From Myxococcaceae bacterium JPH2 (GTDB lineage Bacteria; Myxococcota; Myxococcia; Myxococcales; Myxococcaceae), in contig JAEMGR010000013.1 in assembly GCA_016458225.1 (NCBI GenBank), positions 1-64,000 on the forward strand: a DNA stretch of 64,000 nt, written 5' to 3'. The translations under genes and the position numbers were made by a program. A model generated the notes under the pieces. It was not told the DNA's origin. It did no database searches and was given only the letters and a program-made list of their open reading frames with translations. Positions 1-11,437 of this stretch are shown in pieces. Position 1 is the stretch's first letter. Every line of letters begins with the position of its first letter.

Positions 1-1245
1 CGAGCCGGCCTCTTCCGTCGCGCGCGCCGCGCCGAAGATGCGCTTGGGGCGCTCCAGGGCTCGGCTGTCCACGCCGCCCGTCATGGTGCGGCCCGAGCTG
101 TCGACTTCCTTGTTGTAGGCGCGCGCCAGACGCGTGATGGAGTCCAGGAGGACGACCACGTCCTTGCCTGCTTCCACCAGGCGGCGAGCGCGCTCCAGCG
201 CCAGCTCCGCGACCTTCAGGTGGTCCCCCGTGGGCCGGTCCGAGCTGGAGGCCAGCACCTCGGCCTTGATGCTCCGGCGCATGTCCGTCACTTCTTCGGG
301 CCGCTCGTCGATGAGCAGCACCATGACGTGGCACTCGGGGTGGTTGGTGATGACGGCCTGGGCGATCCGCTGGAGCATGATCGTCTTGCCCGTCTTGGGC
401 GGCGCGACGATGAGCGCGCGCTGTCCCTTGCCGATGGGAGAGATGAGATCCAACACCCGCGTCACCATCTCGCGGTGGCCGCTCTCCAGCTTCAGGCGCT
501 CCAGCGGGTCCACCGACGTGAGGTCGGCGAAGTGGGGGAGGCGGGGCGCGGAGTCGAGCGGACGCCCGTCCACCGTGTCCACCTTCTGCACCATGCCCTT
601 GTGCCCGCGCATCTGCGCGAACGCGGTCAGGTACTGGCCCTGACGCAGCCGCAGCTTCTGCACGAGGTTCTTGGGGAGCTCCGGGTCGTCCGGCGCCGGC
701 AGCAGGTTGCGTTTCACCTGGCGCAGGAAGGCGTTGGGGCCCTTGGCTTCCGTGTCCAGCACGCCCTCCACCGGCGACAGGTTCTGCTGGGGCGCGGCCT
801 GGCCTCCGCCGTGGTGCGGACGCTGCTGCGCCTGCTGCGGCTGGCCGCCTCCCTGCTGCTGCTGTTGCTGCTGCGGCGCCGGTTGTTGCTGCTGCTGTTG
901 CTGCTGGGCCTGACGCTGCCGGTACTGCTCCAGCTCCTGCGGCGTGAGGAACACCTGCACCTGCTGGCCGTCCGGGCCCGCCTGCATGCGGTACGCCTGA
1001 CCGTCCGGAGTGAACAGCACCTGGGCGCCACGACGACGGCGGCGGCGGCGGCGGCGGCGGCCGCTGGGCTGCCCGCCGGGGCCACCCGCCTGTGCGGGGC
1101 CTCCCGCGGGAGACTCGCCCTCATCGGGGCCGTCGTCGCCTTCGTCGTCACCCCCGTCGTCATCCGCGTCGTGGGGCGGAGGCGGTCGGGCCGCCGCGGG
1201 GGGCGGTGGGGGGACGCGGGGGTCGTTGTCGGGATTCTCGCTCAT
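1..1245 (-). CDS. rho: Transcription termination factor Rho, 3' end off the window
   Basis: RNA-dependent hexameric helicase that ends transcription. The frame opens at ATG 1245 and stays open to base 1, giving 415 residues with the C-terminus missing. From about residue 150 it matches Rho: a cold-shock-type RNA-binding region (VEGVLDT.. to VQKVDTVDGR), a Walker A (PKTGKT), LLIDERPEEV, VLLDSITRLARAYN and PKRIFGAAR. The first 150 residues are unlike the usual Rho N-terminal helical bundle: an acidic Pro/Asp stretch, ten consecutive arginines, then Q8-PAP-Q7 within a Gln/Gly/Pro-rich segment. It lies 240 bases downstream of sppA on the same strand; that gap could hold its own promoter, but I see no clear element. 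The identity is secure; the role of the low-complexity head is unknown. Confidence 0.97.
   Translation of the reverse strand, partial: MSENPDNDPRVPPPPPAAARPPPPHDADDDGGDDEGDDGPDEGESPAGGPAQAGGPGGQPSGRRRRRRRRRRGAQVLFTPDGQAYRMQAGPDGQQVQVFLTPQELEQYRQRQAQQQQQQQQPAPQQQQQQQGGGQPQQAQQRPHHGGGQAAPQQNLSPVEGVLDTEAKGPNAFLRQVKRNLLPAPDDPELPKNLVQKLRLRQGQYLTAFAQMRGHKGMVQKVDTVDGRPLDSAPRLPHFADLTSVDPLERLKLESGHREMVTRVLDLISPIGKGQRALIVAPPKTGKTIMLQRIAQAVITNHPECHVMVLLIDERPEEVTDMRRSIKAEVLASSSDRPTGDHLKVAELALERARRLVEAGKDVVVLLDSITRLARAYNKEVDSSGRTMTGGVDSRALERPKRIFGAARATEEAGS
853..906 (-). repeat. CAG/CAA repeat coding Q8-PAP-Q7 in Rho
   Basis: Read on the minus strand, codons 906-883 are eight glutamines, 882-874 encode Pro-Ala-Pro, and 873-853 are seven glutamines. 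CAG and CAA codons are mixed, so the tract is not a pure trinucleotide slippage product, which suggests the amino-acid composition itself is selected. Confidence 0.95.
1030..1059 (-). repeat. Ten-codon poly-arginine tract in Rho
   Basis: Ten consecutive Arg codons (seven CGC then three CGT) between Ser-Gly and Gly-Ala-Gln in the N-terminal head of Rho. The CGC part is a nearly pure trinucleotide repeat and may be length-variable between strains. Such a basic patch would be expected to bind RNA. Confidence 0.95.
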
Positions 1246-1485
1246 GAGGCTCCACGCTGCGCGTCTTGCGTGGGCGCTCCCGTAGGGAGGCCGGGGACGC
1301 CAGGAAGCAGGTTGGTGGGACAGGATGACGGACGCGGGGCCTTCGAGGAGGCCGAACCGCCCGTCCCTGGAGCACCCCGGCGGCCCGAGAGCCGGCCGGG
1401 AGGCATTCGCAACCCTAACAGAGGCCGGGGCCGGGGGCTCCCAGAATTTCGCGTTCCCGGCGTGCGTGTTCGGCGTCGGACCTCT

Positions 1486-3969
1486 TCAGTGCAAGGTGAG
1501 CGTGAAGGGGACCATGGCCTTGAGGCCCCCGCGCAGCACCTCGGGAGAGTCCAACCCCAGCTCGCGGGCGAGCGCGGACAGGGCTTCTGGGGGACCGGGG
1601 GGCGGGCGGGGGAGCAGCAGCCCCGCCAGCATGTGCACGCCCGGCTCTCCGTCCAGCCGAGACAGGAGCCCCTTGGCCCCGCCCATCACCACCACGTCCA
1701 GCTCCTCCGACGGCTTCACGCCTGCCCGCTTGCGCGCCGTGGCCTCGGCCTCGAAGAGACCGCCCATGGCATCCACGAGTCCGCGCGCCAGGGCGTCCTG
1801 GCCGCTCCACACGCGCCCGCGCGCGACCGAGTCGACCCGCGCCTTGTCCAGCTTCCGACGGGCCGCGACCTCGGTGATGAACACGTCGTAGGAGTCCTCG
1901 ACCCACCGCTGCACCGCGGCCTGCTCGTCGGGCGTCCACGGTCGCCACGTGCCGAGCAGGTCCGCCATGGGGCCGCGCACGACGGTCTCCTCGTTGACGC
2001 CGAGCTTGGCGCCCAGCCCCTGCAGCGCGGGCTTGATGTAGTAGACGCCGATGCTGCCGGTGAGCGTGGTGGGCTCGGCGAGGATTTCGTCGGCGCCCAC
2101 CGCGGCGTAGTAGCCGCCCGAGCCGGCCACGTCGCCCATGGAGGCGATGACGGGCTTGTGCTTCCGGGCCTCCAGCACCGCGCGGTAGATGAGGTCCGAG
2201 GCGAGCACGTCGCCGCCCGGCGAGTCCACGCGCACGACGATGGCGACGACGGACGGGTCATCCTGCGCCTCCTGCAGCCCGCGCAGCACCGTCTCCGCGC
2301 CCGCGATGCGCGCCAGCCCGAACGGGTCCTCGCGGCTGCTGCCCCCGGTGATGTCGCCCATCACCGGGACGATGGCGATGCGGCGGCGGTGGCCCCAGCG
2401 GTTCTCCCGCTCGTCGCGCGGGGAGTAGGTCGGGTCGAAGCGCGCGCCCGGGACCCACTCGGCGACGCGCGCGTCCAGCTCCGTGGCGGAGATGACGCCG
2501 TCCAGCAGGCCCGCGGCCAACGCGCGCCGAGGCGACAGCAACCCTTGCGCCCATGCGGCGCGCTGACGCTCGGGGGACAGCTTGCGCCCGGCCTCCACCG
2601 CCTGCTCGTAGTGCGCCACCTGCGTGTCGAGGTAGCCGTTGATGGTCTCTCGCTGCGCGGTGCTCAGGTCCGTGCGGGTGAACTGCTCAGGCGCGGTCTT
2701 GAACTCGCCCACGCGCGCCACGTCCCAGGTGACGCCCAGCTTCTCCATCGTGCCGCCCAGCGAAATCATGGACACGGCCAGCCCGTTGATGGGCAGCGAC
2801 GCCTCCGTCAACGCGTACACCCCATCCGCCGAGGACGCGGCCAGGTAGGCCTTGTCGTCCGCGGACAGCAGCACCGCCACGACCTTCTTCCCCGCCACAC
2901 GCAGCCGGAGGAACGCCTGGCGCAGCTCCTCCGCCGTGCCCCAGCCCACACCGGGCAGGCCCTCCATCTTCACCACCACGCCGCGCAGCCGCTCGTCGCG
3001 CGCGGCGAGGTCCAGGAAGCGCATCAGCCGCAGGTATGGGTCTGTCTCGCTGACGCCCAGCAGCGCGAGCGCCGGGCTCACGTTGCTGGACAGCGCGTCG
3101 TTGAGATCCAACAGCGTCACGATGCCGCCGGGCGTGCGAACGCCGCGGTAGCGCTCGCTGGAGAGCCGCACGGCAATCACATGGTCCAGCCCGTCATCCG
3201 AGCCGCCGAGCGCATACGTGAGGCCCGCGTGTCCCAGGTCCATGGTGGCGGACACCTGGAGCGCCAAGGGCACGCCGTGCTCGAAGCCGTGGGAGACGCC
3301 CGCGCCCACGCGCAGCCCGGGCACCATCTCCGCTTGGAGCGTGTACGTGGCCTGGCCTCGGCGGAACGCGCCCTCCGTGAAGCGCCAGTCGATGCCCAGC
3401 GTGTAGCGCTCGTCCAAGGGGCGCAGGCCCACGCCGAACCCGTAGCGACGCCGCAGCTTGAGCCCGTCCTCGTCCGGGGCGTTGAGTTCCTGGACCGTGG
3501 CCGCCAGGGACAGCGCGCGGTCAGGGCGAGCCGTCAGGCCCACATCCCAGGTGGACAGCCGGTCAATGCTCCGCGTGTCCGAGCTGAAGTCGTGGTACGC
3601 GAAGCCGAGCTTCAACGTGCGCGGCCCCAGCGAGAGTCCGAAGGACGTCTTGCGGTAGTCCGGCTCGCCGTGGCCGCGGATCCACTCGAGCGAGAAGCCC
3701 GCGCCCAGGCCCAGCAGTCGCGCGCCCAGGTAGACGCCATCTCCCAACGCGTCCCGGTCGACGTCGCGCTCGTGCAGGTAGAAGAGCTGCGCGGCGTCCA
3801 TGAAGCCCAGGCCCGCCGGGTTGAGCGTCAGGGACGGAGCCTCGTCCGACAGCGCGATCCCCGTGGGGGGCAGCGTCACCCCGCGCGGCGGTACGGCGTC
3901 CTGGACGATGTCGCTCGTCTGGGCCAGCGCGAGCGACGGCAGCAGCGACAGCAGGGGTAGGAGGCGCAT
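1486..3969 (-). CDS. sppA: SppA-like S49 signal peptide peptidase with N-terminal barrel-like domain
   Basis: The 827-residue protein starts with a cleavable signal peptide (MRLLPLLSLLPSLALA). Residues about 20-270 are an extra region of alternating hydrophobic/aromatic beta-strand pattern resembling a PorV/UPF0164-type outer-membrane barrel. Two S49 domains follow, about 275-500 and 525-760. The Ser-Lys dyad of long SppA is present: Lys at about 424 (RVGEFKTAPEQF, aligning with E. coli Lys209) and Ser at about 617 (GDVAGSGGYYAA, aligning with Ser409). E. coli SppA is about 618 residues, so the surplus is the N-terminal module. In the family the enzyme degrades cleaved signal peptides in membranes. 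Here the signal peptide and barrel-like module suggest an outer-membrane or periplasmic location instead. It ends 240 bases before rho. Confidence 0.85.
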   Translation of the reverse strand: MRLLPLLSLLPSLALAQTSDIVQDAVPPRGVTLPPTGIALSDEAPSLTLNPAGLGFMDAAQLFYLHERDVDRDALGDGVYLGARLLGLGAGFSLEWIRGHGEPDYRKTSFGLSLGPRTLKLGFAYHDFSSDTRSIDRLSTWDVGLTARPDRALSLAATVQELNAPDEDGLKLRRRYGFGVGLRPLDERYTLGIDWRFTEGAFRRGQATYTLQAEMVPGLRVGAGVSHGFEHGVPLALQVSATMDLGHAGLTYALGGSDDGLDHVIAVRLSSERYRGVRTPGGIVTLLDLNDALSSNVSPALALLGVSETDPYLRLMRFLDLAARDERLRGVVVKMEGLPGVGWGTAEELRQAFLRLRVAGKKVVAVLLSADDKAYLAASSADGVYALTEASLPINGLAVSMISLGGTMEKLGVTWDVARVGEFKTAPEQFTRTDLSTAQRETINGYLDTQVAHYEQAVEAGRKLSPERQRAAWAQGLLSPRRALAAGLLDGVISATELDARVAEWVPGARFDPTYSPRDERENRWGHRRRIAIVPVMGDITGGSSREDPFGLARIAGAETVLRGLQEAQDDPSVVAIVVRVDSPGGDVLASDLIYRAVLEARKHKPVIASMGDVAGSGGYYAAVGADEILAEPTTLTGSIGVYYIKPALQGLGAKLGVNEETVVRGPMADLLGTWRPWTPDEQAAVQRWVEDSYDVFITEVAARRKLDKARVDSVARGRVWSGQDALARGLVDAMGGLFEAEATARKRAGVKPSEELDVVVMGGAKGLLSRLDGEPGVHMLAGLLLPRPPPGPPEALSALARELGLDSPEVLRGGLKAMVPFTLTLH

Positions 3970-4017
3970 TCGCCCCGGGACTCTAGGCCGCGAGGCCCCC
4001 GGGACAAGCGCCGTCCA

Positions 4018-5229
4018 TCACCATTCCTCGGTTCCCGACACCCCGTCGAGCGGGTCCTTGCCGGAACGCTTCTTCTCGGACTGTCGCGTGCGGCCACCGC
4101 GGTCCTCGGCGCCCCAGTCCTCGGTGCCCGCACGGCCCTCCAGCGGATCCGAGCTGCGCACGACCTTCTCGCCGCCCTCCACCGTGTTGACCATCTGGTT
4201 CACCACGCGCTCCATCTCCGACTTGAGCTGCCCGAACTCGTCGCCCTGGAGCACCATGCGCCGCGAGCCCAGGCGCTTGCCGGAGGCGGTGTCGAAGAGC
4301 GACACGGTCAGCTCGGACGTGCCGTCGCCCACCGCGCGCACCGTTCCCAGCAGCGCGCGGTCCAGCTTCAGCGACTTGCCCAGGTTCATCACCGCGGTGG
4401 AGTTCGGGACGTTGGTGCGGCCCACGTCCCCCGCCACCCGGTCGAGCTGCGCGTCATAGGCCTTGTACGCCGGGGTGGGGGACAGGTTCGCCATGACCTC
4501 CACGTCGTCCGGGGTGACTTCCATGACCTCGCCGTGTTGGCGGAAGCCCGGACGCTCGATGCGCACCAGGTGCTTGCCCACCGTCATCGCGGAGATGGTC
4601 AGCGGCGTGTAGCCCTGCGGCTCACCGTCCACGTACACGCGGGCGCCGGCCGGGCGTGACTTGATGTTCGCGCTGCCGCGAAGCTGCGAGGTGCGGCTCG
4701 TGGCGACCTGCACGCGCAGGGTGATGAAGTCCCGGCTGAAGCGCTTGGGATTGAGCTCGAAGGTCGGCGACAGGGCGATGAGGTCGATGATGGCCAGCTT
4801 CGCCTCTTCCACGTCGCCGCGAAGCTGGAGGATGGCGCCATAGAGCGCGAGCGAGTCGCACAGGGGCGAGCAGGAGCGCATGGCCGCCGTGGCCGTCTGC
4901 AGCTCCTTCATCGTCGCGCGGACCTTGTGCTCCGCGTCCTCGTAGTCCTTGGCGTCGAAGGACTTGACGCTCTCCTCGTAGCCCTTCTTCGCGCGCTGGA
5001 GGGATGCCTGGGCGGCCTCGTCATCCGGCAGGCCGAACAGGTCCGCCGACTTGCGCACCGAGAAGTTGGCGAACTGCCCGAGCGAGTCGCTCATGTAGCC
5101 CTCCATCTGCACGCTGGCCGACTCGGAGGGCGGATCCATCGGGATGAGGAGCGCCGCGGCGCGCTTGGGCGCGGTGGGGGTAGCGGCGAGCGCGAGGGCC
5201 GGGAGGAGGGCGAGCGCGAGGACTTTCAT
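4018..5229 (-). CDS. PEGA-domain exported protein
   Basis: A 403-residue protein with an N-terminal signal peptide (MKVLALALLPALALA). A helical, TPR-like middle (about 80-165) is followed by a PEGA domain at about 185-245 (ANIKSRPAGARVYVDGEPQG..TPLTI) and a region resembling a Curli/lipoprotein-type fold (FDTASGKRLGSRR). The C-terminus is charged and Asp/Gly-rich. PEGA domains are extracytoplasmic beta modules common in myxobacterial envelope proteins; no catalytic residues are evident. It lies 24 bases downstream of another PEGA protein with a similar layout, suggesting a duplicated pair in one operon. Function unknown. Confidence 0.8.
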   Translation of the reverse strand: MKVLALALLPALALAATPTAPKRAAALLIPMDPPSESASVQMEGYMSDSLGQFANFSVRKSADLFGLPDDEAAQASLQRAKKGYEESVKSFDAKDYEDAEHKVRATMKELQTATAAMRSCSPLCDSLALYGAILQLRGDVEEAKLAIIDLIALSPTFELNPKRFSRDFITLRVQVATSRTSQLRGSANIKSRPAGARVYVDGEPQGYTPLTISAMTVGKHLVRIERPGFRQHGEVMEVTPDDVEVMANLSPTPAYKAYDAQLDRVAGDVGRTNVPNSTAVMNLGKSLKLDRALLGTVRAVGDGTSELTVSLFDTASGKRLGSRRMVLQGDEFGQLKSEMERVVNQMVNTVEGGEKVVRSSDPLEGRAGTEDWGAEDRGGRTRQSEKKRSGKDPLDGVSGTEEW

Positions 5230-5253
5230 GGCTGGAATCCTGGCAGGGTGCTG

Positions 5254-6795
5254 TCAGAACGTCACGCCGCCCGGCATGCCGCTCACGGGGTTGAAGCCAC
5301 GGCCCTTGTCCTGCGTCGCCACGAAGACGACTCCGGCGGCGACCGCCGCAGTGCCACCCACAGCCGCCCAGAACCAGGGCTTGCGCCACACAGCCGCGGA
5401 CGCGGTGGGCGTCGGGCCGTCCACCGGGACGACCGGGCCGGTGAGGAAGGTGTGCACCTGGTCCGCGGCGTACGTCAGGCTGTGCTTGCCATCGCGCGCG
5501 GCCAGCTCCACCTCCAGGCCTCGCAGGCGGTTCTTCGTGCGCAGGTCCCACGCCTGCAGCTCGGATTGGAAGCGGCCCTTCTTGTCCTGGCTCACCGCGG
5601 CGAGCACCACGTAGCGCGCGCCCAGCCGCTCGGCGAGTGCGCCCACCTCGGGCGCCGCCACGTTCGCGTCGAAGGCTTGCGCGGTGGACGCGCGGGTGGC
5701 GGCCTCACGCAGCGCGGAGTGCGCCGGCGACGGCTCCAGCTTGGACTTCACGCTCGCCGGGCCCGCGGCCTTCACCTCCGTGTACGTGGCGTACGAGGTG
5801 TAGCCCGCGAGCTGCACCACCACCGGATAGCCGCCCGGGGGCAGCGTCACGCCCTTGAGCGGCGTGGTGCCCACCTCGCGACCGCGCACGAGCACCGTGG
5901 CGCCCTCGGGGATGGACTCCACCGTGAGCGTCCCCGGCGCCTGCTTGGCCAGCTCCGCCTGCGCCTCGGAGAACGCCTTCTGCACGTCCTGGCCGAAGAG
6001 GGCCGTGTCCGGCCGCGTCGTCGGCTCGGCCACCAGCGCGTGGGTGAAGGCGGTGCGGGCGCCGGGCATGTCGCCGTTGAGCAGCAGCGACGCGCCGAGC
6101 ATCAGGTACGTCTCGCCCAGCTTCTCGGCGCGCATGTCCGCTGGCTGCTGGGTGTACGCGTCCGCGGCGGCCTTGAACTTGGCGGCGGCGGCCTCGGGGT
6201 CCAGGTTGTCGTAGGCGGAGCGGCCTTCATCGAAGAGCGCGTCGGCCTTGGGCGTCGGCATCGCCGGCGCGGGCGGGAAGGCCGAGGCCAGGCTCACGAA
6301 CTCCACGTCGTTGCGCGAGCGCAGCATCCGCATCAGCTCGCCTTCGAGCTTGGCGGCGGCGTCCGCTGCCTGAGGCTGGCGCGCGGTGGCGAACAGCGCC
6401 ACCTGGCTTGAGGCCACCGCGGGCACCGGCGCTTCCTTCACGCGCGAGGGCAGGGGCTCCGGCGTCTTCACGGGCGTGGCCACGGCCGGGGTCGTCTTCG
6501 TCGTGCTGGCGGGAGTCTTCGCCGGCGTCGAGGCGGGCTCCGCGAGCGGCTCCGAGGGCGTCACGCTCTCGGGTGGCTCGAAGGCCTCGGAAGACTCGGC
6601 GGCGGAGGGCTTGGTGGCCGACGGCTTCTTGGCGGACTTGGACGTCTTGGCGGTCTTGGCCGCCTTCGGCCGGCGCGTCCGGGAAGCGGCATCGGCGGAA
6701 GGAGCGCTCAGCGAGATCGCGAGCGCGAGGATCATTGCAAGGCGAGCGAAGGGCACGGCCGGCGATGCTAACCGACACGGGGGGCGGAAGACCAT
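5254..6795 (-). CDS. PEGA-domain protein with C-terminal membrane anchor
   Basis: 513 residues. The ATG at 6795 has a GGAGG four bases upstream; an internal ATG at 6735 would give a more compact signal peptide (MILALAISLSAPSADA) but lacks a clear ribosome-binding site. After the signal comes a Lys/Ala/Pro/Thr-rich low-complexity linker (about 40-120), then an alpha-helical TPR-like region, and a PEGA domain at about 305-360 (TLTVESIPEGATVLVRGREV). Near the C-terminus PWFWAAVGGTAAVAAGVVF is a single membrane segment. The architecture implies a periplasm-exposed protein anchored at its C-terminus. It lies between parE and a second PEGA gene on the same strand. Function unknown. Confidence 0.78.
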   Translation of the reverse strand: MVFRPPCRLASPAVPFARLAMILALAISLSAPSADAASRTRRPKAAKTAKTSKSAKKPSATKPSAAESSEAFEPPESVTPSEPLAEPASTPAKTPASTTKTTPAVATPVKTPEPLPSRVKEAPVPAVASSQVALFATARQPQAADAAAKLEGELMRMLRSRNDVEFVSLASAFPPAPAMPTPKADALFDEGRSAYDNLDPEAAAAKFKAAADAYTQQPADMRAEKLGETYLMLGASLLLNGDMPGARTAFTHALVAEPTTRPDTALFGQDVQKAFSEAQAELAKQAPGTLTVESIPEGATVLVRGREVGTTPLKGVTLPPGGYPVVVQLAGYTSYATYTEVKAAGPASVKSKLEPSPAHSALREAATRASTAQAFDANVAAPEVGALAERLGARYVVLAAVSQDKKGRFQSELQAWDLRTKNRLRGLEVELAARDGKHSLTYAADQVHTFLTGPVVPVDGPTPTASAAVWRKPWFWAAVGGTAAVAAGVVFVATQDKGRGFNPVSGMPGGVTF

Positions 6796-6825
6796 GGGCC
6801 TCCGACCGCCCCCCGGCCCCTTCCG

Positions 6826-8754
6826 CTAGACGTCCAGATCCTGGACCTCGCCGGCGCGCTCGGTGATGAACTTGTACCGAGCGCTGACGTCCTTGCCCAT
6901 CAGGTCGTTGATGATGCGATCCGTCTCCAGCGGATCGTCAATGGTGACCCGCAGCGTGATGCGGTTCTTGGGGTCGAGCGTCGTCTCCTTCAGCTCGTCG
7001 GCCGTCATCTCGCCGAGTCCCTTGAACCGCATGATGTTGGGCTTGGAGTTGACGCGGCCCTTCTCGCGGATGATGCGGTCGCGGTCCGGCTCGTCCAGCG
7101 CCCAGTACGTCTCCTTGCCGATGTCCACCCGGTACAGGGGCGGCTGCGCGATGTGCACCGCGCCGCTGTCGATGAGTGGGCGCAGGTGTCGGTAGAAGAA
7201 CGTCAACAACAGCGTGGCGATGTGGTGGCCGTCGCTGTCGGCGTCCATCAGCAGGAAGACCCGGCCGTAGCGCAGCTTGGACTTGTCGAACTCCGCGCCG
7301 ATGCCGCAGCCCAGCGCGCTGACGATGTCCTGCAATTCGCGGTTGGTGGCGACCTTGTCCGTGGAGGCCTGCTCCGCGTTGAGCACCTTGCCGCGCAAGG
7401 GGAGGATGGCCTGGGTGCGCCTGTCCCGTCCCTGCTTGGCGGAGCCGCCTGCGGAGTCACCTTCCACGATGAACAGCTCGCTGACGCTCGGATCCGTGGA
7501 TGAGCAGTCCGCCAGCTTGCCCGGCAGGTTGAGCCGGTGGCTCACCGCCGTCTTGCGCGTCACCGCCGCGGAAGCCGCGCGGCTGGCCTCGCGGGCCCGG
7601 GCCGCGATGATGATGCGCGCGAGCACCGTCTCCGCGATGGACTTGTTGTCGTTGAGCCACTTCTCCAGCGCCGGCCGGATGACGCCGTCCACCTGACCCG
7701 CCACCTCCGGGTTGTTGAGGCGGCCCTTCGTCTGGCCCTGGAACTGCGGCTCCACCACGTAGACGGACAGGATGGCGGTGAGGCCCTCGCGGATGTCCTC
7801 CGCGGTGAGCGTCACGCCCTTGGGCGTCAGGTCGTGCGTCTCGATGTAGTTGCGCACCGCCTTCACCACGGCGCTGCGCAGGCCCGCCTCGTGCGTGCCG
7901 CCCATGCCGGTGGGGATGCCGTTGACGTAGCTGCGGATGTGCTCGTCGGTGGCCTCCGTCCACGCCAGCGCCGCCTCCAGCCGCACCCCGTTGTCGCGCG
8001 AGTGATAGAAGGCCGCGCTGCCCTCGGGCACCATCGGCTTCTTGCGCTCCGTCACCACCTTGGTGAGGTACTCGGCGATGCCGCCGTCGTGCTTGTACGT
8101 GACGTGCACCACGGGGCTGGCCGTCTCGTCCTTCCAGACGACCGTCATGCCCTTGTGCAGGTAGCTCTTGGCCTCGAGCCGCTCGCGCACCAGCTCCGCG
8201 TCGAACTTGAGCTTCTCTCCGAAGATCTCCGGATCCGGCTCGAAGGTGATGGCCGTGCCGGTGCCGCGCGCCGCGCCATCCACCTTCAGCGCGGAGGTCG
8301 CCTTGCCGCGGGCGTACGTCTGGACGTGCTTCTTCCCGTCCTTCTTGATCTCCACCAACATCTTGCGCGAGAGCGCGTTCACTACCGAGCTGCCCACGCC
8401 GTGCAGACCGCCGGAGTGGATGTAGTTGCCCTGCTCGAACTTGCCGCCCGAGTGCAGCGTGGTGAGGATGACCTCGAGTGCCGGCTTCTTGAAGCGCGGC
8501 ATGATGTCCACGGGGATGCCGCGCCCGTTGTCCACGACGGTGATGGTGCGCCCGTCCTTGTGGAGCGTGACTTCCACCGTGGTGGCGTAGCTGTTGATGA
8601 CCTCGTCCACCGAGTTGTCGAGGATCTCCCACAGCAGGTGGTGATAGCCCGTGCTGTCGGTGCCCCCGATGTACATGGCCGGGCGCTTGCGCACCGGCTC
8701 CAGGCCCTCGAGGACCTGGATGTCCGCGCCTGTGTAGCTGTCCTTCTTCGCCAT
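6826..8754 (-). CDS. parE: DNA topoisomerase IV subunit B (ParE)
   Basis: 642 residues, close to E. coli ParE (630). It has the GHKL ATPase domain (EILDNSVDE with catalytic Glu, [24 protein letters not shown]), the transducer domain and the TOPRIM domain ([32 protein letters not shown]). There is no large insertion as in enterobacterial GyrB. ParE hydrolyses ATP to drive strand passage and decatenation with ParC. It starts 12 bases after the parC stop, so the two are cotranscribed. GyrB is the main alternative; the adjoining parC-type subunit and the length favour topoisomerase IV. Confidence 0.92.
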   Translation of the reverse strand: MAKKDSYTGADIQVLEGLEPVRKRPAMYIGGTDSTGYHHLLWEILDNSVDEVINSYATTVEVTLHKDGRTITVVDNGRGIPVDIMPRFKKPALEVILTTLHSGGKFEQGNYIHSGGLHGVGSSVVNALSRKMLVEIKKDGKKHVQTYARGKATSALKVDGAARGTGTAITFEPDPEIFGEKLKFDAELVRERLEAKSYLHKGMTVVWKDETASPVVHVTYKHDGGIAEYLTKVVTERKKPMVPEGSAAFYHSRDNGVRLEAALAWTEATDEHIRSYVNGIPTGMGGTHEAGLRSAVVKAVRNYIETHDLTPKGVTLTAEDIREGLTAILSVYVVEPQFQGQTKGRLNNPEVAGQVDGVIRPALEKWLNDNKSIAETVLARIIIAARAREASRAASAAVTRKTAVSHRLNLPGKLADCSSTDPSVSELFIVEGDSAGGSAKQGRDRRTQAILPLRGKVLNAEQASTDKVATNRELQDIVSALGCGIGAEFDKSKLRYGRVFLLMDADSDGHHIATLLLTFFYRHLRPLIDSGAVHIAQPPLYRVDIGKETYWALDEPDRDRIIREKGRVNSKPNIMRFKGLGEMTADELKETTLDPKNRITLRVTIDDPLETDRIINDLMGKDVSARYKFITERAGEVQDLDV

Positions 8755-8766
8755 GGGGTCCTCCGA

Positions 8767-11148
<2,382 letters not shown>

Positions 11149-11303
11149 GGAATCCAGATGGGTCCGTTCCGTACCCAACGCGGTGGGCGCCTTCCGCACT
11201 CCGCAGGCTGGGTGGCACAACTCGATGAGGGCGGCGGAACTACCACGCCCCCCCGACATTGAGAACGAATTCGGGAGGTTGCGTCATCTCCGCGCAGTTT
11301 TGT

Positions 11304-11319
11304 CTGAACTTTTGTTCAG
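11304..11319. promoter_or_regulatory. LexA-box-like palindrome upstream of parC
   Basis: The sequence CTGAAC-TTTT-GTTCAG is a perfect 6-bp inverted repeat in the 289-base non-coding region before parC, about 155 bases upstream of its chosen ATG. It matches the form of the LexA operator reported for Myxococcus (CTRHAMRYBYGTTCAGS, as I recall it) at nearly every position. The neighbour on the other side ends here on the same strand, so parC is the only gene it could control. Function inferred from sequence only. Confidence 0.55.
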
Positions 11320-11437
11320 TTCTATCCGCCGACCGGACCCTCACGCAACCCCTGGGAATCCTGGGGAACAGGGGGCCCAGCGACCGGCCTGGGGGGCCGT
11401 CGCTGGGATGGCGCGAGGAGGGCGGAGCGTCGAGCCG

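Noticed and set aside
853-1059. CAG and CGC repeats as a CRISPR-like or satellite array
   Set aside because: They are in-frame codon repeats inside rho without spacers.
1246-1485. Small RNA or leader element between sppA and rho
   Set aside because: The stretch is GC-rich without a convincing promoter, long stem or conserved motif visible by eye.
220-3960. 1246-codon plus-strand open frame antisense to rho/sppA
   Set aside because: It is rich in Arg, Leu, His and Gly with no domain, and lies opposite genes with clear families. Long antisense frames arise from GC-rich third positions.
11149-11259. N-terminal extension of parC from ATG 11259
   Set aside because: The 37 extra residues have no resemblance to ParC and the ATG at 11148 gives the normal start ahead of the Gly/Ser linker.
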